A program made the position numbers and the translations under genes. From contig JBEKFQ010000001.1 of the NCBI GenBank assembly GCA_050013235.1, positions 229,184-293,183 of the forward strand: 64,000 nucleotides of DNA, written 5' to 3'. The notes below the pieces were generated by a model, which made no database searches, had not been told where the DNA came from, and saw only the letters and a program-made list of their open reading frames with translations. The DNA is from RH-AL1 sp050013235 (GTDB lineage Bacteria > Pseudomonadota > Alphaproteobacteria > Rhizobiales > Beijerinckiaceae). Numbering within the stretch: position 1 is the first letter of the stretch; each line of letters opens with the position of its first letter. Below, in pieces: positions 33,953-50,291 of this stretch.

Positions 33953-36028
33953 TTAAGCGTATTTCGCCTGAACCTTCGCCGCCTCGCTCGCAGGCACCTG
34001 CTCGTAGTGGTCGAATTGCATCGTGTAGTTCGCGCGGCCCTGAGAGAAGGACCGTAGTTGGTTGACATAGCCAAACATGTTGGCGAGCGGCACCATGGCG
34101 TTGATCACCACGGCATTGCCGCGCATGTCCTGACCCTGCACCTGGCCGCGGCGGCCAAGTAGATCGCCCATGACGGAACCGGTATAGTCTTCCGGAGTCG
34201 TCACTTCGACTTTCATGATCGGCTCGAGAAGAACCGAACCGCCCTCGCGCAGCGCCTCGCGGAAGGCCGCGCGTGACGCGATTTCGAAGGCGAGAACCGA
34301 CGAGTCGACGTCATGGTAAGCACCGTCGATCAACGTCGCCTTGACATCGACGACCGGGAAGCCCGCGAGAATGCCGGACCCCATGACGCTGTTGATGCCT
34401 TTTTCCACGCCGGGAACGAATTCCTTCGGCACGGCGCCGCCGACGATGCTGGAAGTGAAGGACGAACCCGCACCCGGCTCGGCCGGCTCGAAGACGATTT
34501 TCACACGGGCAAACTGACCCGTGCCACCGGTCTGCTTCTTATGAGTATAATCTTTTTCAACGCGGCGGGTCAGCTTTTCGCGATAGGCGACCTGCGGAGC
34601 CCCGATATTCGCATCGACCTTATAGGTGCGGCGCAGAATATCGACCTTAATGTCGAGATGAAGTTCGCCCATGCCCTTCAAGATCGTCTGACCCGACTCT
34701 TGGTCGGTCGAGACACGGAAGGACGGGTCTTCGGCAGCGAGCTTCGACAGCGCGATCCCGAGCTTTTCCTGGTCGGCCTTGGACTTCGGCTCGATCGCGA
34801 TCTCGATGACCGGCTCGGGGAATTCCATCCGCTCCAGGATAACCGACTTTTGCAGATCGCACAGGGTATCGCCGGTACGCGTATCCTTCAGGCCCGCCAG
34901 CGCGACGATGTCGCCCGAGTAAGCTTCCTTGATATCGACGCGATCGTTCGCGTGCATGAGCAACATACGGCCGATGCGCTCTTTCTTGTCCTTGGTCGAG
35001 TTCAGCACGGTCGTGCCGGATTCGATATGACCGGAATAAACACGGGCGAAGGTGATCGTGCCGACGAAGGGGTCGTCCATGATCTTGAAGGCGAGCATCG
35101 AGAACGGTTGATCGTCGCCAGCTTCGCGCGTCATCTCGGCGCCAGTATCGGGGTCGATGCCCTTGATCGCTTCGCGGTCGAGCGGCGAAGGCAGATATTC
35201 GACAACGGCGTCGAGCAGCGGCTGAACGCCTTTGTTCTTGAACGCGGAACCGCAAAGGACGGGAATGAAGGTGATGTGACGGACGGCCTTGCGGATCAGA
35301 CGATGGAGCGTCGCAATATCGGGCTCGACGCCATCGAGATAAGCGGTCATCACGTCGTCGTCGAGTTCGACGGCGGCTTCGAGCAGCATATGACGATATT
35401 CCTTGGCCTTCTCCAGGAGATCGGCCGGAATCTCTTCATCGTGATACTTCGCGCCAAGCGCCTCGTCTTCCCAGACGACCGCCTTCATGCGCACCAGATC
35501 GATAATACCTTTGAAATCGGACTCGGAGCCGATCGGAAGCTGGATGCAGACAGCGCGACCGCCCACTTTCGTCTTGATCTCCTCGACGCAGCGATAAAAA
35601 TCGGCGCCGATCTTGTCCATCTTGTTGACGAACACGATGCGCGGCACGCCATATTTGTCGGCTTGACGCCAAACGGTCTCGGTTTGCGGCTCGACGCCTT
35701 GGTTGCCGTCGAGCACGCAGACCGCGCCGTCCAGCACGCGGAGCGAACGCTCCACTTCGATGGTGAAATCGACGTGGCCGGGGGTGTCGATGATGTTCAG
35801 GCGCTTGCCGTTCCAGGCGGTGGTCGTCGCGGCGGAGGTGATCGTGATGCCACGCTCCTGCTCCTGCTCCATCCAATCCATGGTGGCGGCGCCGTCATGC
35901 ACTTCGCCAATCTTATGCGACTTGCCGGAATAGAACAGAATACGCTCGGTCGTCGTCGTTTTACCGGCGTCGATATGGGCCATGATACCGAAGTTACGGT
36001 AGTCTTCGATGGGGTGGCTGCGGGGCAT
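33953..36028 (-). CDS. fusA: Elongation factor G
   Basis: A 691-residue translocation GTPase. G motifs are AHIDAGKTTTTERIL, DTPGHVDFT and NKMDKIGADF. Domains II to V follow, including domain IV with YREKLTRRVEKDYTHKKQTGG and the C-terminal MRGNAVVINAMVPLANMFGYVNQLRS. The length is usual. It lies between rpsG and tuf in the str operon. Confidence 0.98.
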   Translation of the reverse strand: MPRSHPIEDYRNFGIMAHIDAGKTTTTERILFYSGKSHKIGEVHDGAATMDWMEQEQERGITITSAATTTAWNGKRLNIIDTPGHVDFTIEVERSLRVLDGAVCVLDGNQGVEPQTETVWRQADKYGVPRIVFVNKMDKIGADFYRCVEEIKTKVGGRAVCIQLPIGSESDFKGIIDLVRMKAVVWEDEALGAKYHDEEIPADLLEKAKEYRHMLLEAAVELDDDVMTAYLDGVEPDIATLHRLIRKAVRHITFIPVLCGSAFKNKGVQPLLDAVVEYLPSPLDREAIKGIDPDTGAEMTREAGDDQPFSMLAFKIMDDPFVGTITFARVYSGHIESGTTVLNSTKDKKERIGRMLLMHANDRVDIKEAYSGDIVALAGLKDTRTGDTLCDLQKSVILERMEFPEPVIEIAIEPKSKADQEKLGIALSKLAAEDPSFRVSTDQESGQTILKGMGELHLDIKVDILRRTYKVDANIGAPQVAYREKLTRRVEKDYTHKKQTGGTGQFARVKIVFEPAEPGAGSSFTSSIVGGAVPKEFVPGVEKGINSVMGSGILAGFPVVDVKATLIDGAYHDVDSSVLAFEIASRAAFREALREGGSVLLEPIMKVEVTTPEDYTGSVMGDLLGRRGQVQGQDMRGNAVVINAMVPLANMFGYVNQLRSFSQGRANYTMQFDHYEQVPASEAAKVQAKYA

Positions 36029-36076
36029 CGTTCAAAATCCTTAAGAAGCGCGGAGGCGCGACTTCGTGGAAACCGG

Positions 36077-36547
36077 TTACCAGCGATAATGCGAGAAGGC
36101 ACGGTTGGCTTCCGCCATCCGGTGCGTGTCTTCACGCTTCTTGACCGCGTTCCCGCGGTTGTTTGCGGCATCGAGCAGCTCGGCCGACAGACGGTCGACC
36201 ATGGTCTTGTCGTTCCGGCCGCGCGCCGCCGTGATGATCCAGCGAATCGCCAAGGCCTGACGGCGCTCTAGACGAACCTCGACCGGAACCTGGTAGGTCG
36301 CACCACCGACGCGGCGGGAGCGCACTTCGATAGCCGGCGCGACATTCTCGAGCGCCTGCTTGAAGACCGGCAGGGGCTCGTTGCGTGTCTTCGCCTCGAC
36401 AACGTCGAGGGCGCCGTAGACGATCGCTTCGGCGACGGATTTCTTCCCATCGTACATGATCGAGTTCATGAACTTGGTCAGGATCACGTCGTGATACTTG
36501 GCGTCGGGAATGATATCCCGCTTCTCGGCGCTATGGCGGCGCGACAT
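36077..36547 (-). CDS. rpsG: 30S ribosomal protein S7
   Basis: A 156-residue S7, head assembly initiator and, in enterobacteria, repressor of the str operon. The start MSRRHSAEKRDIIPDAKYHD and the conserved VRSRRVGGATYQVPVEVRLERRQALAIRWII are typical, and the end EDTHRMAEANRAFSHYRW is complete. It lies between rpsL (72 bp) and fusA (48 bp). Confidence 0.98.
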   Translation of the reverse strand: MSRRHSAEKRDIIPDAKYHDVILTKFMNSIMYDGKKSVAEAIVYGALDVVEAKTRNEPLPVFKQALENVAPAIEVRSRRVGGATYQVPVEVRLERRQALAIRWIITAARGRNDKTMVDRLSAELLDAANNRGNAVKKREDTHRMAEANRAFSHYRW

Positions 36548-36619
36548 GTCGCTCGTCCTATGTTCTCAAAGTAGAATGGAGAGGCGGGTACTAGCCCCTG
36601 CCCGGTTACTTAAACGCCC

Positions 36620-36991
36620 TTACTTCGGACGTTTCGCGCCGTACTTGGAACGGCGCTGCTTACGATTCTTGACACCCTGGGTGTCGAGGACACCGCGCAG
36701 GATGTGGTAACGAACACCGGGCAAATCCTTGACGCGGCCGCCACGGATCATCACCACGGAATGCTCTTGCAGGTTATGGCCCTCGCCCGGAATATATCCG
36801 ATGACCTCGAAGCCATTGGTCAGGCGCACCTTGGCGACCTTACGAAGCGCCGAGTTCGGCTTCTTCGGGGTCGTCGTATAAACACGCGTGCAAACGCCAC
36901 GCTTCTGCGGACAGGCCTCCAAATGGCGGGCCTTCTCGCGATAGGTGCTCGCCACGCGTGGCTTGCGGATCAACTGGCTAATCGTCGGCAT
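36620..36991 (-). CDS. rpsL: 30S ribosomal protein S12
   Basis: A 123-residue S12 of the decoding centre. The start MPTISQLIRKPRVASTYREK is typical. The two streptomycin-sensitivity regions, TTPKKPNSALRKVAKVRL and GGRVKDLPGVRYHILRG, have the wild-type lysines. It is first in the str operon, and a 783-bp non-coding region lies upstream. Confidence 0.98.
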   Translation of the reverse strand: MPTISQLIRKPRVASTYREKARHLEACPQKRGVCTRVYTTTPKKPNSALRKVAKVRLTNGFEVIGYIPGEGHNLQEHSVVMIRGGRVKDLPGVRYHILRGVLDTQGVKNRKQRRSKYGAKRPK

Positions 36992-37157
36992 ATGTTTTCC
37001 GTCGGCCCTGTCTTGTGTCTGGCGCCTTCCGGCAACCTAGCCACGTCCTGATTCGAACTACCCAAACGCAAACAATCAGCACCATCCGCCGTAAGGCTTC
37101 AGATGCTGACGATGAAGCAGAGGACCGCGAGGAAGCCCCGTGGTCTTGCAAACGGCG

Positions 37158-37177
37158 GATAGGCGATCCCGCCTATC
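37158..37177. promoter_or_regulatory. Hairpin in the rpsL leader
   Basis: GATAGGCG and CGCCTATC form a perfect 8-bp stem with an ATCC loop, about 170 bases upstream of the rpsL start. It would be present in the str mRNA leader. The role is unknown. Confidence 0.45.
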
Positions 37178-37279
37178 ACGATGACTTCAACAGTCGCTGA
37201 AACCGGGAGCGTTTAGACCTCATGTGTCCGGGACGTGACGTCCTGGAGAGCAGGTCTACTGCCTCTCGAAAGTGGGCGG

Positions 37280-37308
37280 AACTTATTGCGCGTATGCGGG
37301 GCCGTCAA
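37280..37308 (-). promoter_or_regulatory. Candidate str operon promoter
   Basis: On the minus strand TTGACG (37308-37303) and TAAGTT (37285-37280) are separated by 17 bp. The -35 box is good and the -10 box is poor. It would give a leader of roughly 280 bases before rpsL. Confidence 0.3.
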
Positions 37309-37774
37309 GCGTGTTTCTCGCAATGCCCCGCTTTTTTGCCGGAGGGTTAGTCCGGAAGCGTCTGCAAACGATGGAAAAAACCTGCCGGGCCATAGGCCGA
37401 CGCGAGAAAACAGCGTACATTATGCATTTAATATCAGATGCGTACATAACTTTTTCGATGTACTGAATTAAGAATATAAGCGTCGATTGGGCCTCCAGGA
37501 ACACGCTCAGGTTTAACATGATCGAGACCGGAAAACATCCGCCGCCGGCCTTGCACGAAGCTCAAAAAGAACCGCGTCGCGAGAATCGAAAACCCGAATC
37601 CATCCAGCGATAGCCGAATGGGACTCCCTGTTTTCGTGGGCCAAGTCTCTCTATTTTAGATGAGCCGCAAAAGTTCACCCGCGATTTTTCCTGGCGTCAC
37701 TCCGGGGGATACGGCAAGCATGACGAACCGGGCGACGGACCACTCCCGTCCGGCGACGTTTTGAGGTGCGCAAA

Positions 37775-38611
37775 ATGGTCAATGGGTTCGACGCCTCGAA
37801 CGGACCTCCCAACGAGAATGCGAATCGGGATTTGGGAGGCGGGCACGGCGCGCCAGCTGGGCCATGGGGATCGCCGCTCCCGGAAGGTCCCGGCGAACGG
37901 CGGCAAAGACCGGTCACACCCTCCAGCGCCGGACGGATCCGCTTTTTTCCCATCGCCATCTATACCGCGATGCTCTCCTTAATCGGCGTGACTATTTACC
38001 AGGATCTGTCACGTCCCGAAGCCTGGGCCTATTGGAAGGATCTTTACCTTTCGCCAGGCCTGACCGCGTCCGTCGTGCCCAACGGCTTTCCCGGCGAGGC
38101 CGGCCACCGTCATAACGCGCTCGCCGTCAGCGGCAAGATTGGCGCCGCGGCGGCGGGATGGTTCCGCGAAAAGCTCGATGCGGCCGATCTTCAGGCCGGC
38201 GATGCCGTGGTCCTGTCCTCCCCTGGCGGCGACCTCATGCAAGCCCTCATCATGGGCGAAGTCATTCGCGCCCGGGGGCTCGTGACGGCGGTCGGAACCT
38301 TCGATTCCTCCGGCCATCTGCGGCCGTCCTATTGCGCGAGTGCCTGCATCATCGCCTATGCCGGCAGCCAGATCCGGACGGGCGTCCCGGGATCGATGTT
38401 GGGCGTCCATCGCTTCACCACCACGGGCGCGGGACGCGACCCCGTCGCCGATACCCAGAGAACCACGGGCATCGTCCTGAGCTACATGACGAAAATGGGC
38501 GTCTCCCCCACCCTTGTCGAAGCCATGTCGGCGACGGACGACGTTCATTGGCTCAGCGAGCAGGAAGCCCGCGGCATGAAGCTCGTCACCGGTGCTCTTG
38601 GCGGACCGTGA
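37775..38611 (+). CDS. Membrane-anchored ClpP/crotonase-fold protein (COG3904-like)
   Basis: A 278-residue protein with a Gly/Pro-rich cytoplasmic N-terminus (residues 1-55), one transmembrane segment at about 56-75 (FFPIAIYTAMLSLIGVTIYQ) and an extracytoplasmic domain resembling periplasmic ClpP-like proteins. The key features are SSPGGDLMQAL (148-158), the CASAC motif (187-191) with a candidate nucleophile Ser189, and GVHRF with His212. GAGGTG lies 7 bases before the ATG at 37775; a GTG at 37766 would destroy that spacing. It is the only plus-strand gene between the str operon and rpoC. Its function is unknown; protease activity is an inference from the fold. Confidence 0.78.
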   Translation: MVNGFDASNGPPNENANRDLGGGHGAPAGPWGSPLPEGPGERRQRPVTPSSAGRIRFFPIAIYTAMLSLIGVTIYQDLSRPEAWAYWKDLYLSPGLTASVVPNGFPGEAGHRHNALAVSGKIGAAAAGWFREKLDAADLQAGDAVVLSSPGGDLMQALIMGEVIRARGLVTAVGTFDSSGHLRPSYCASACIIAYAGSQIRTGVPGSMLGVHRFTTTGAGRDPVADTQRTTGIVLSYMTKMGVSPTLVEAMSATDDVHWLSEQEARGMKLVTGALGGP

Positions 38612-38678
38612 CCTGGCGGGGCGGAGGTTGATGCAGTATCCCGCTTGCACGACAAGAGCCCCCGAGAAAACCAATAGC

Positions 38679-38706
38679 AAAAAGGCCCGTGTCTCCACGG
38701 GCCTTT
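38679..38706 (-). terminator. Terminator after rpoC
   Basis: AAAGGCCCGTG and CACGGGCCTTT form a perfect 11-bp stem with a TCTC loop. On the minus strand the second arm runs into TTTTTG. It lies about 30 bases after the rpoC stop and could also slow transcription from the facing ClpP-like gene. Confidence 0.85.
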
Positions 38707-38736
38707 CGCAACTTCTCAACGTAGAGCCGAAGCCCC

Positions 38737-42951
<4,215 letters not shown>

Positions 42952-43034
42952 GCTAGTCTCCTTATGCGCAGTCCGCCGGCGTGACGCGCGGGGCAGGCTG
43001 CTAGGATTTTAAACTCTTGAATACACGGTAATAA

Positions 43035-43060
43035 ACGAGGCGCGCGGGGGCACGCCTCGT
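43035..43060 (-). promoter_or_regulatory. Hairpin in the rpoB-rpoC spacer
   Basis: ACGAGGCG and CGCCTCGT form a perfect 8-bp stem with a 10-base loop, about 20 bases after the rpoB stop. On the minus strand TTTATTACC follows, a weak T-run. It may be a processing or attenuation site between rpoB and rpoC. Confidence 0.4.
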
Positions 43061-43079
43061 CCAAATATTGCGTCGATGC

Positions 43080-47216
<4,137 letters not shown>

Positions 47217-47399
47217 GTCGCTCCTCGCATTGCAATTTGGGGCAATCCCGCCAGGAGACCGGCCTGGGGAACCTGCCGGACATCCCGAGGGATGCCCTAG
47301 TCTGACGCGTTTCACATCGGGACGGTGAAAATCCCGGAGACGGCCGGCTGGGCCGCAAACGCAAAAGCCGAAAGACCGCTAGGCCTTCCGGAACGAACC

Positions 47400-47465
47400 G
47401 GCAGGATTGGACCAAAGCCCAACCCTGCCTGATTTATTGGGGATAGAGCGGGGCAATCCCCGCTC
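47400..47465 (-). promoter_or_regulatory. Tandem hairpins in the rplL-rpoB spacer (candidate attenuator)
   Basis: Directly after the rplL stop GAGCGGGG and CCCCGCTC form a perfect 8-bp stem (47446-47465). A second stem follows with 11-base arms and one mismatch (47400-47429, GGCAGGATTGG against CCAACCCTGCC). Neither has a T-run. In enterobacteria the rplL-rpoB spacer carries a partial terminator and an RNase III site, and these hairpins occupy the same place. Confidence 0.6.
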
Positions 47466-47469
47466 CGGA

Positions 47470-47847
47470 TTACTTAACGTCCACTTTCGCGCCAGCCTTC
47501 TCGAGCTGAGCCTTGACCTTGGCAGCTTCGTCCTTGGAGACGGCTTCCTTGACGTTCTTCGGAGCGCCTTCGACGAGGTCCTTGGCTTCCTTCAGGCCGA
47601 GGCCCGTGATGGCGCGGACTTCCTTGATCACTTCGATCTTCTTTTCGCCGGCGGCGGTGAGAACGACCGTGAATTCAGTCTGCTCTTCGACCGGAGCGAC
47701 AGGCGCGCCAGCAGCCGGGCCAGCGGCGACGGCGACGGCGGCAGCGGCGGAAACGCCCCACTTCTCTTCGAGAAGCTTCGCGAGTTCGGCGGCCTCGAGC
47801 ACGGTCAAGCTGGAGAGGTCGTCAACGATTTTTTCGAGATTAGCCAT
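47470..47847 (-). CDS. rplL: 50S ribosomal protein L7/L12
   Basis: A 125-residue stalk protein recruiting translation GTPases. The N-terminal dimerisation domain (MANLEKIVDDLSSLTVLEAAELAKLLEEKWG), an Ala-rich hinge with VAAGPAAGAPVAPVEEQ, and the C-terminal factor-binding domain (EKKIEVIKEVRAITGLGLKEAKDLVEGAPK) are all present. It follows rplJ by 60 bp and is followed by two hairpins before rpoB. Confidence 0.98.
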   Translation of the reverse strand: MANLEKIVDDLSSLTVLEAAELAKLLEEKWGVSAAAAVAVAAGPAAGAPVAPVEEQTEFTVVLTAAGEKKIEVIKEVRAITGLGLKEAKDLVEGAPKNVKEAVSKDEAAKVKAQLEKAGAKVDVK

Positions 47848-47907
47848 GATGTTAGTCCTTTAATTGGGTCGATGATTTGGTTCGATGAATGTCTTGCGGG
47901 ATGCTGA

Positions 47908-48429
47908 TCAGGCCGCTTCCTTGTCTTTTTCCGCATAGGCGGCAAAGACGCGCGCGAGCTTGGCGGCTGGCGCGGTGGAGAGCTGGGCGATCTTGGTCGC
48001 GGGCGCCACGAGGAGACCCAGGAGCTTGGCCCTGAGTTCATCGAGCGACGGCATGGTCGCGAGCGACTTGACCGAGTTGGGATCGAGCGCGGTTGTGCCC
48101 ATTGCGCCGCCGAGGATGACGAGCTTGTCGAATTCCTTGGCGAAATCCACCGCGACCTTAGGCGCGGCGACCGGATCGCTCGAATAAGCGATCAAGGTGG
48201 GCCCGGTCAGAAGACCGGAAATAGACGCGCTCGGCGTCCCTTCGACTGCAATCTTCACAAGACGATTTTTGGCGACCTGAACCTTGGCGCCAGCTTCACG
48301 CATACGCCGACGAAGCGTTTGCAGCTGAGCCACGGTCAGGCCGGTGTAACGAGCCACGACTACGACGGACGTCGTCTTAAAGACGCCGTTCAACGCAGCT
48401 ACGGCTTCTTTTTTTTCCGCTCTGTCCAC
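47908..48429 (-). CDS. rplJ: 50S ribosomal protein L10
   Basis: A 173-residue L10 anchoring the L7/L12 stalk. The GTG at 48429 begins VDRAEKKEAVAALNGVFKTT, the normal family N-terminus, and CAGGAG lies 7 bases before it. An ATG 21 bases upstream, at 48450, would have a ribosome-binding site only one or two bases away and is less likely. The C-terminal helix that binds L7/L12 is present (KIAQLSTAPAAKLARVFAAYAEKDKE). In other bacteria the L10-L12 complex represses its own leader; a 585-bp leader region with a strong hairpin lies upstream here. Confidence 0.96.
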   Translation of the reverse strand: MDRAEKKEAVAALNGVFKTTSVVVVARYTGLTVAQLQTLRRRMREAGAKVQVAKNRLVKIAVEGTPSASISGLLTGPTLIAYSSDPVAAPKVAVDFAKEFDKLVILGGAMGTTALDPNSVKSLATMPSLDELRAKLLGLLVAPATKIAQLSTAPAAKLARVFAAYAEKDKEAA

Positions 48430-48435
48430 AGTACT

Positions 48436-48460
48436 TCTCCTGGAGATCATTCTCCTGGAG
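48436..48460 (-). repeat. Duplicated Shine-Dalgarno segment before rplJ
   Basis: TTCTCCTGGAG occurs at 48436-48446 and again at 48450-48460, a 14-base period. Read on the minus strand it gives CTCCAGGAGAA twice. The copy nearest the gene serves the GTG start; the distal copy ends against an ATG in the same frame. Confidence 0.75.
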
Positions 48461-48479
48461 CGGGCTAACTTTAGCCCGC
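48460..48479 (-). promoter_or_regulatory. Hairpin just upstream of the rplJ ribosome-binding site
   Basis: GCGGGCTAA and TTAGCCCGC form a perfect 9-bp inverted repeat (in practice eight pairs with an ACTT/AAGT tetraloop). It abuts the duplicated ribosome-binding segment and could control rplJ translation or be part of the L10-binding leader. Confidence 0.55.
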
Positions 48480-48961
48480 CGGTTGCAGAAACCGCTCCGG
48501 CCGGGGACAATGAAACTGTTACATCTTACGAGGTAAGATACATCAGCGAATCGTCCTGCGCGAAGCAGCGCGGCACCTGTCCCCGGGACGGCATGGCGCC
48601 GGACCGGACAGAAGGATCGAACCAAAATCATGGGATACCCGAGGCACCGGCCCCGAACATCCTGAAATCCGGCTTTCCCCGTCTACGCTGGCCTCGAAAG
48701 ACCAGCCCGGAACCGGATTGGTCTTTGGAAATTAAGCGGATGGACCCTAAAAAGAGCCCGTCCGCGCCCGCGGTCTAGGACAGGACATGGCCGGTTGGGA
48801 CGCGAGGCAAAACCCCGATCCTCCGGCCACTCCAACTTCAGCCAAAAAAATGCCCTCCTGGCGCCGATTTCCAAAAAGAAGCCGATGCGGAGGACATGTC
48901 AGGGGCGAAGTATCTCATGTGAGCTTTCTGGGGCGGCGCGTACGCCAACCCGCGAGCTGCC

Positions 48962-48990
48962 TATCTAGACCCTCCCGGCGCACTTGCCAA
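48962..48990 (-). promoter_or_regulatory. Candidate rplJ promoter
   Basis: On the minus strand TTGGCA (48990-48985) and TAGATA (48967-48962) are separated by 17 bp, shortly after the rplA stop. The -35 box is good and the -10 box is weak. Confidence 0.3.
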
Positions 48991-49014
48991 GAGGTTCTTT
49001 TCGATTTGTCAAGA

Positions 49015-49722
49015 TCAGCCTTGTCCGCCTGTGGATACAGTGGACAAGTCCACCTTTACGCCAGGTCCCATCGTCGAGGAAATCGCGATGCGCTGGAGAT
49101 AGGTGCCCTTGGCGCCCTGCGGCTTGGCCTTGGCCACCGCATCGACGAAGGCCAGGATGTTTTGCACGAGCTTGTCGTCGGAGAAGGACGACTTGCCGAC
49201 GCTGCCCTGGATGATGCCTGCCTTTTCGACGCGGAATTCCACGGCGCCGCCCTTGGAGGCCTTGACCGCGTTGGCCACGTCCATGGTCACGGTGCCGACC
49301 TTCGGGTTCGGCATCATGCCGCGCGGGCCGAGCACCTTACCGAGACGGCCGACCAGCGGCATCATGTCCGGGGTGGCGATGCAGCGATCGAAATCGATCG
49401 TTCCGCCTTGGACGATCGCCACGAGTTCTTCCGCGCCGACGACATCGGCGCCAGCCGCGCGGGCTTCGTCCGCCTTGCCGCCACGGGCAAACACCGCCAC
49501 GCGCAGGGTGCGGCCGGTGCCGTTGGGCAGATTGACCACGCCACGGACCATTTGATCCGCGTGTTTGGGATCGACGCCGAGATTCATCGCGATTTCGACG
49601 GTCTCGTCGAATTTCGCGTTGGCCCGCTCCTTGACGAGCTTTACGGCCTGATCGACGGGATAGAGCTTGATGCGATCGATGCCCTCACGGGCCTTGACGA
49701 CGCGCTTTCCAACATGTGCCAT
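49015..49722 (-). CDS. rplA: 50S ribosomal protein L1
   Basis: A 235-residue L1 of the E-site stalk, which in other bacteria represses its own rplKA mRNA. The start MAHVGKRVVKAREGIDRIK and the signature RNA-binding region GRLGKVLGPRGMMPNPKVGTVT are complete. The C-terminus ends with a short Ser/Thr/Gly tail. It starts 2 bp after the rplK stop, so the two are probably translationally coupled. A long leader region separates it from rplJ. Confidence 0.98.
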   Translation of the reverse strand: MAHVGKRVVKAREGIDRIKLYPVDQAVKLVKERANAKFDETVEIAMNLGVDPKHADQMVRGVVNLPNGTGRTLRVAVFARGGKADEARAAGADVVGAEELVAIVQGGTIDFDRCIATPDMMPLVGRLGKVLGPRGMMPNPKVGTVTMDVANAVKASKGGAVEFRVEKAGIIQGSVGKSSFSDDKLVQNILAFVDAVAKAKPQGAKGTYLQRIAISSTMGPGVKVDLSTVSTGGQG

Positions 49723-49724
49723 GA

Positions 49725-50156
49725 TTAACCCACCACCTCTAGGCCCATGGAACGGGCGGAACCTTCGATCATCGCGGCGGCTGCCTCGACGGTGGCGCAG
49801 TTGAGATCGGGCATTTTCTTCGCCGCGATCTCGCTGATTTGCGCGCGCGTCACCTTACCCACAAAGCCACCCTTGCCGGTGGTCTTGGAGCCGGACGTGA
49901 TGCCCGAGGCTTGCTTGAGAAAATGCGACACCGGCGGCTGCTTCAGCACGAAGGTGAAGGAACGGTCCTGATAGGCCGTGATCACGACCGGAATCGGCGT
50001 GCCCTTTTCCATCTGGGCGGTCTTGGCGTTGAACGCCTTGACGAATTCCATACCGGCGAGGCCGCGCTGACCGAAAGCCGGACCGATGGGCGGTGACATG
50101 GTGGCGGAGCCCGCCTTCACCTGTAATTTGATGTAACCCGTAATCTTCTTTGCCAT
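49725..50156 (-). CDS. rplK: 50S ribosomal protein L11
   Basis: A 143-residue L11 at the GTPase-associated centre, the thiostrepton target and needed for the stringent response. The ATG at 50156 has AGGAG six bases before it and starts MAKKITGYIKLQVKAGSATM. The conserved PPIGPAFGQRGLAGMEFVKAFN and the C-terminal NCATVEAAAAMIEGSARSMGLEV are present. It lies between nusG and rplA. Confidence 0.98.
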   Translation of the reverse strand: MAKKITGYIKLQVKAGSATMSPPIGPAFGQRGLAGMEFVKAFNAKTAQMEKGTPIPVVITAYQDRSFTFVLKQPPVSHFLKQASGITSGSKTTGKGGFVGKVTRAQISEIAAKKMPDLNCATVEAAAAMIEGSARSMGLEVVG

Positions 50157-50291
50157 GTTCAACTCCTATCGCCACCGGCAAGGCCAGCGGCGGACGTGGA
50201 TCGTGGTACAGCGTTGGCGCGCCTCCCACGGCTTTCACCCATGTCCCAAGGGACGCGGGAATTCTCGACTGTTCAGGCCGGTAAACCGGCC

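Larger units (their letters stand above)
36992..37774. other. 783-bp intergenic region upstream of rpsL
   Basis: No convincing gene was found here; the short open frames (for example 37235-37471) lack family resemblance and ribosome-binding sites. The region holds an 8-bp hairpin at 37158-37177 and a weak promoter candidate at 37280-37308, both readable as parts of a long str-operon leader on the minus strand. An AT-richer stretch lies at about 37410-37480. The right end carries the start region of the plus-strand ClpP-like gene. Confidence 0.6.
48430..49014. other. 585-bp rplA-rplJ intergenic region (rplJ leader)
   Basis: No gene is visible here. On the minus strand the region holds a weak promoter candidate (48962-48990), a near-perfect GCGGACGG/CCATCCGC stem (48736-48765), a perfect 9-bp hairpin (48460-48479) and a duplicated ribosome-binding segment next to the rplJ start. 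The length and structure suit an L10-type autoregulatory leader, although I could not verify the protein-binding kink-turn. Confidence 0.55.

Noticed and set aside
37235..37519. Small protein genes in the rpsL leader
   Set aside because: Several overlapping short frames on both strands, none with a ribosome-binding site or recognisable motif.
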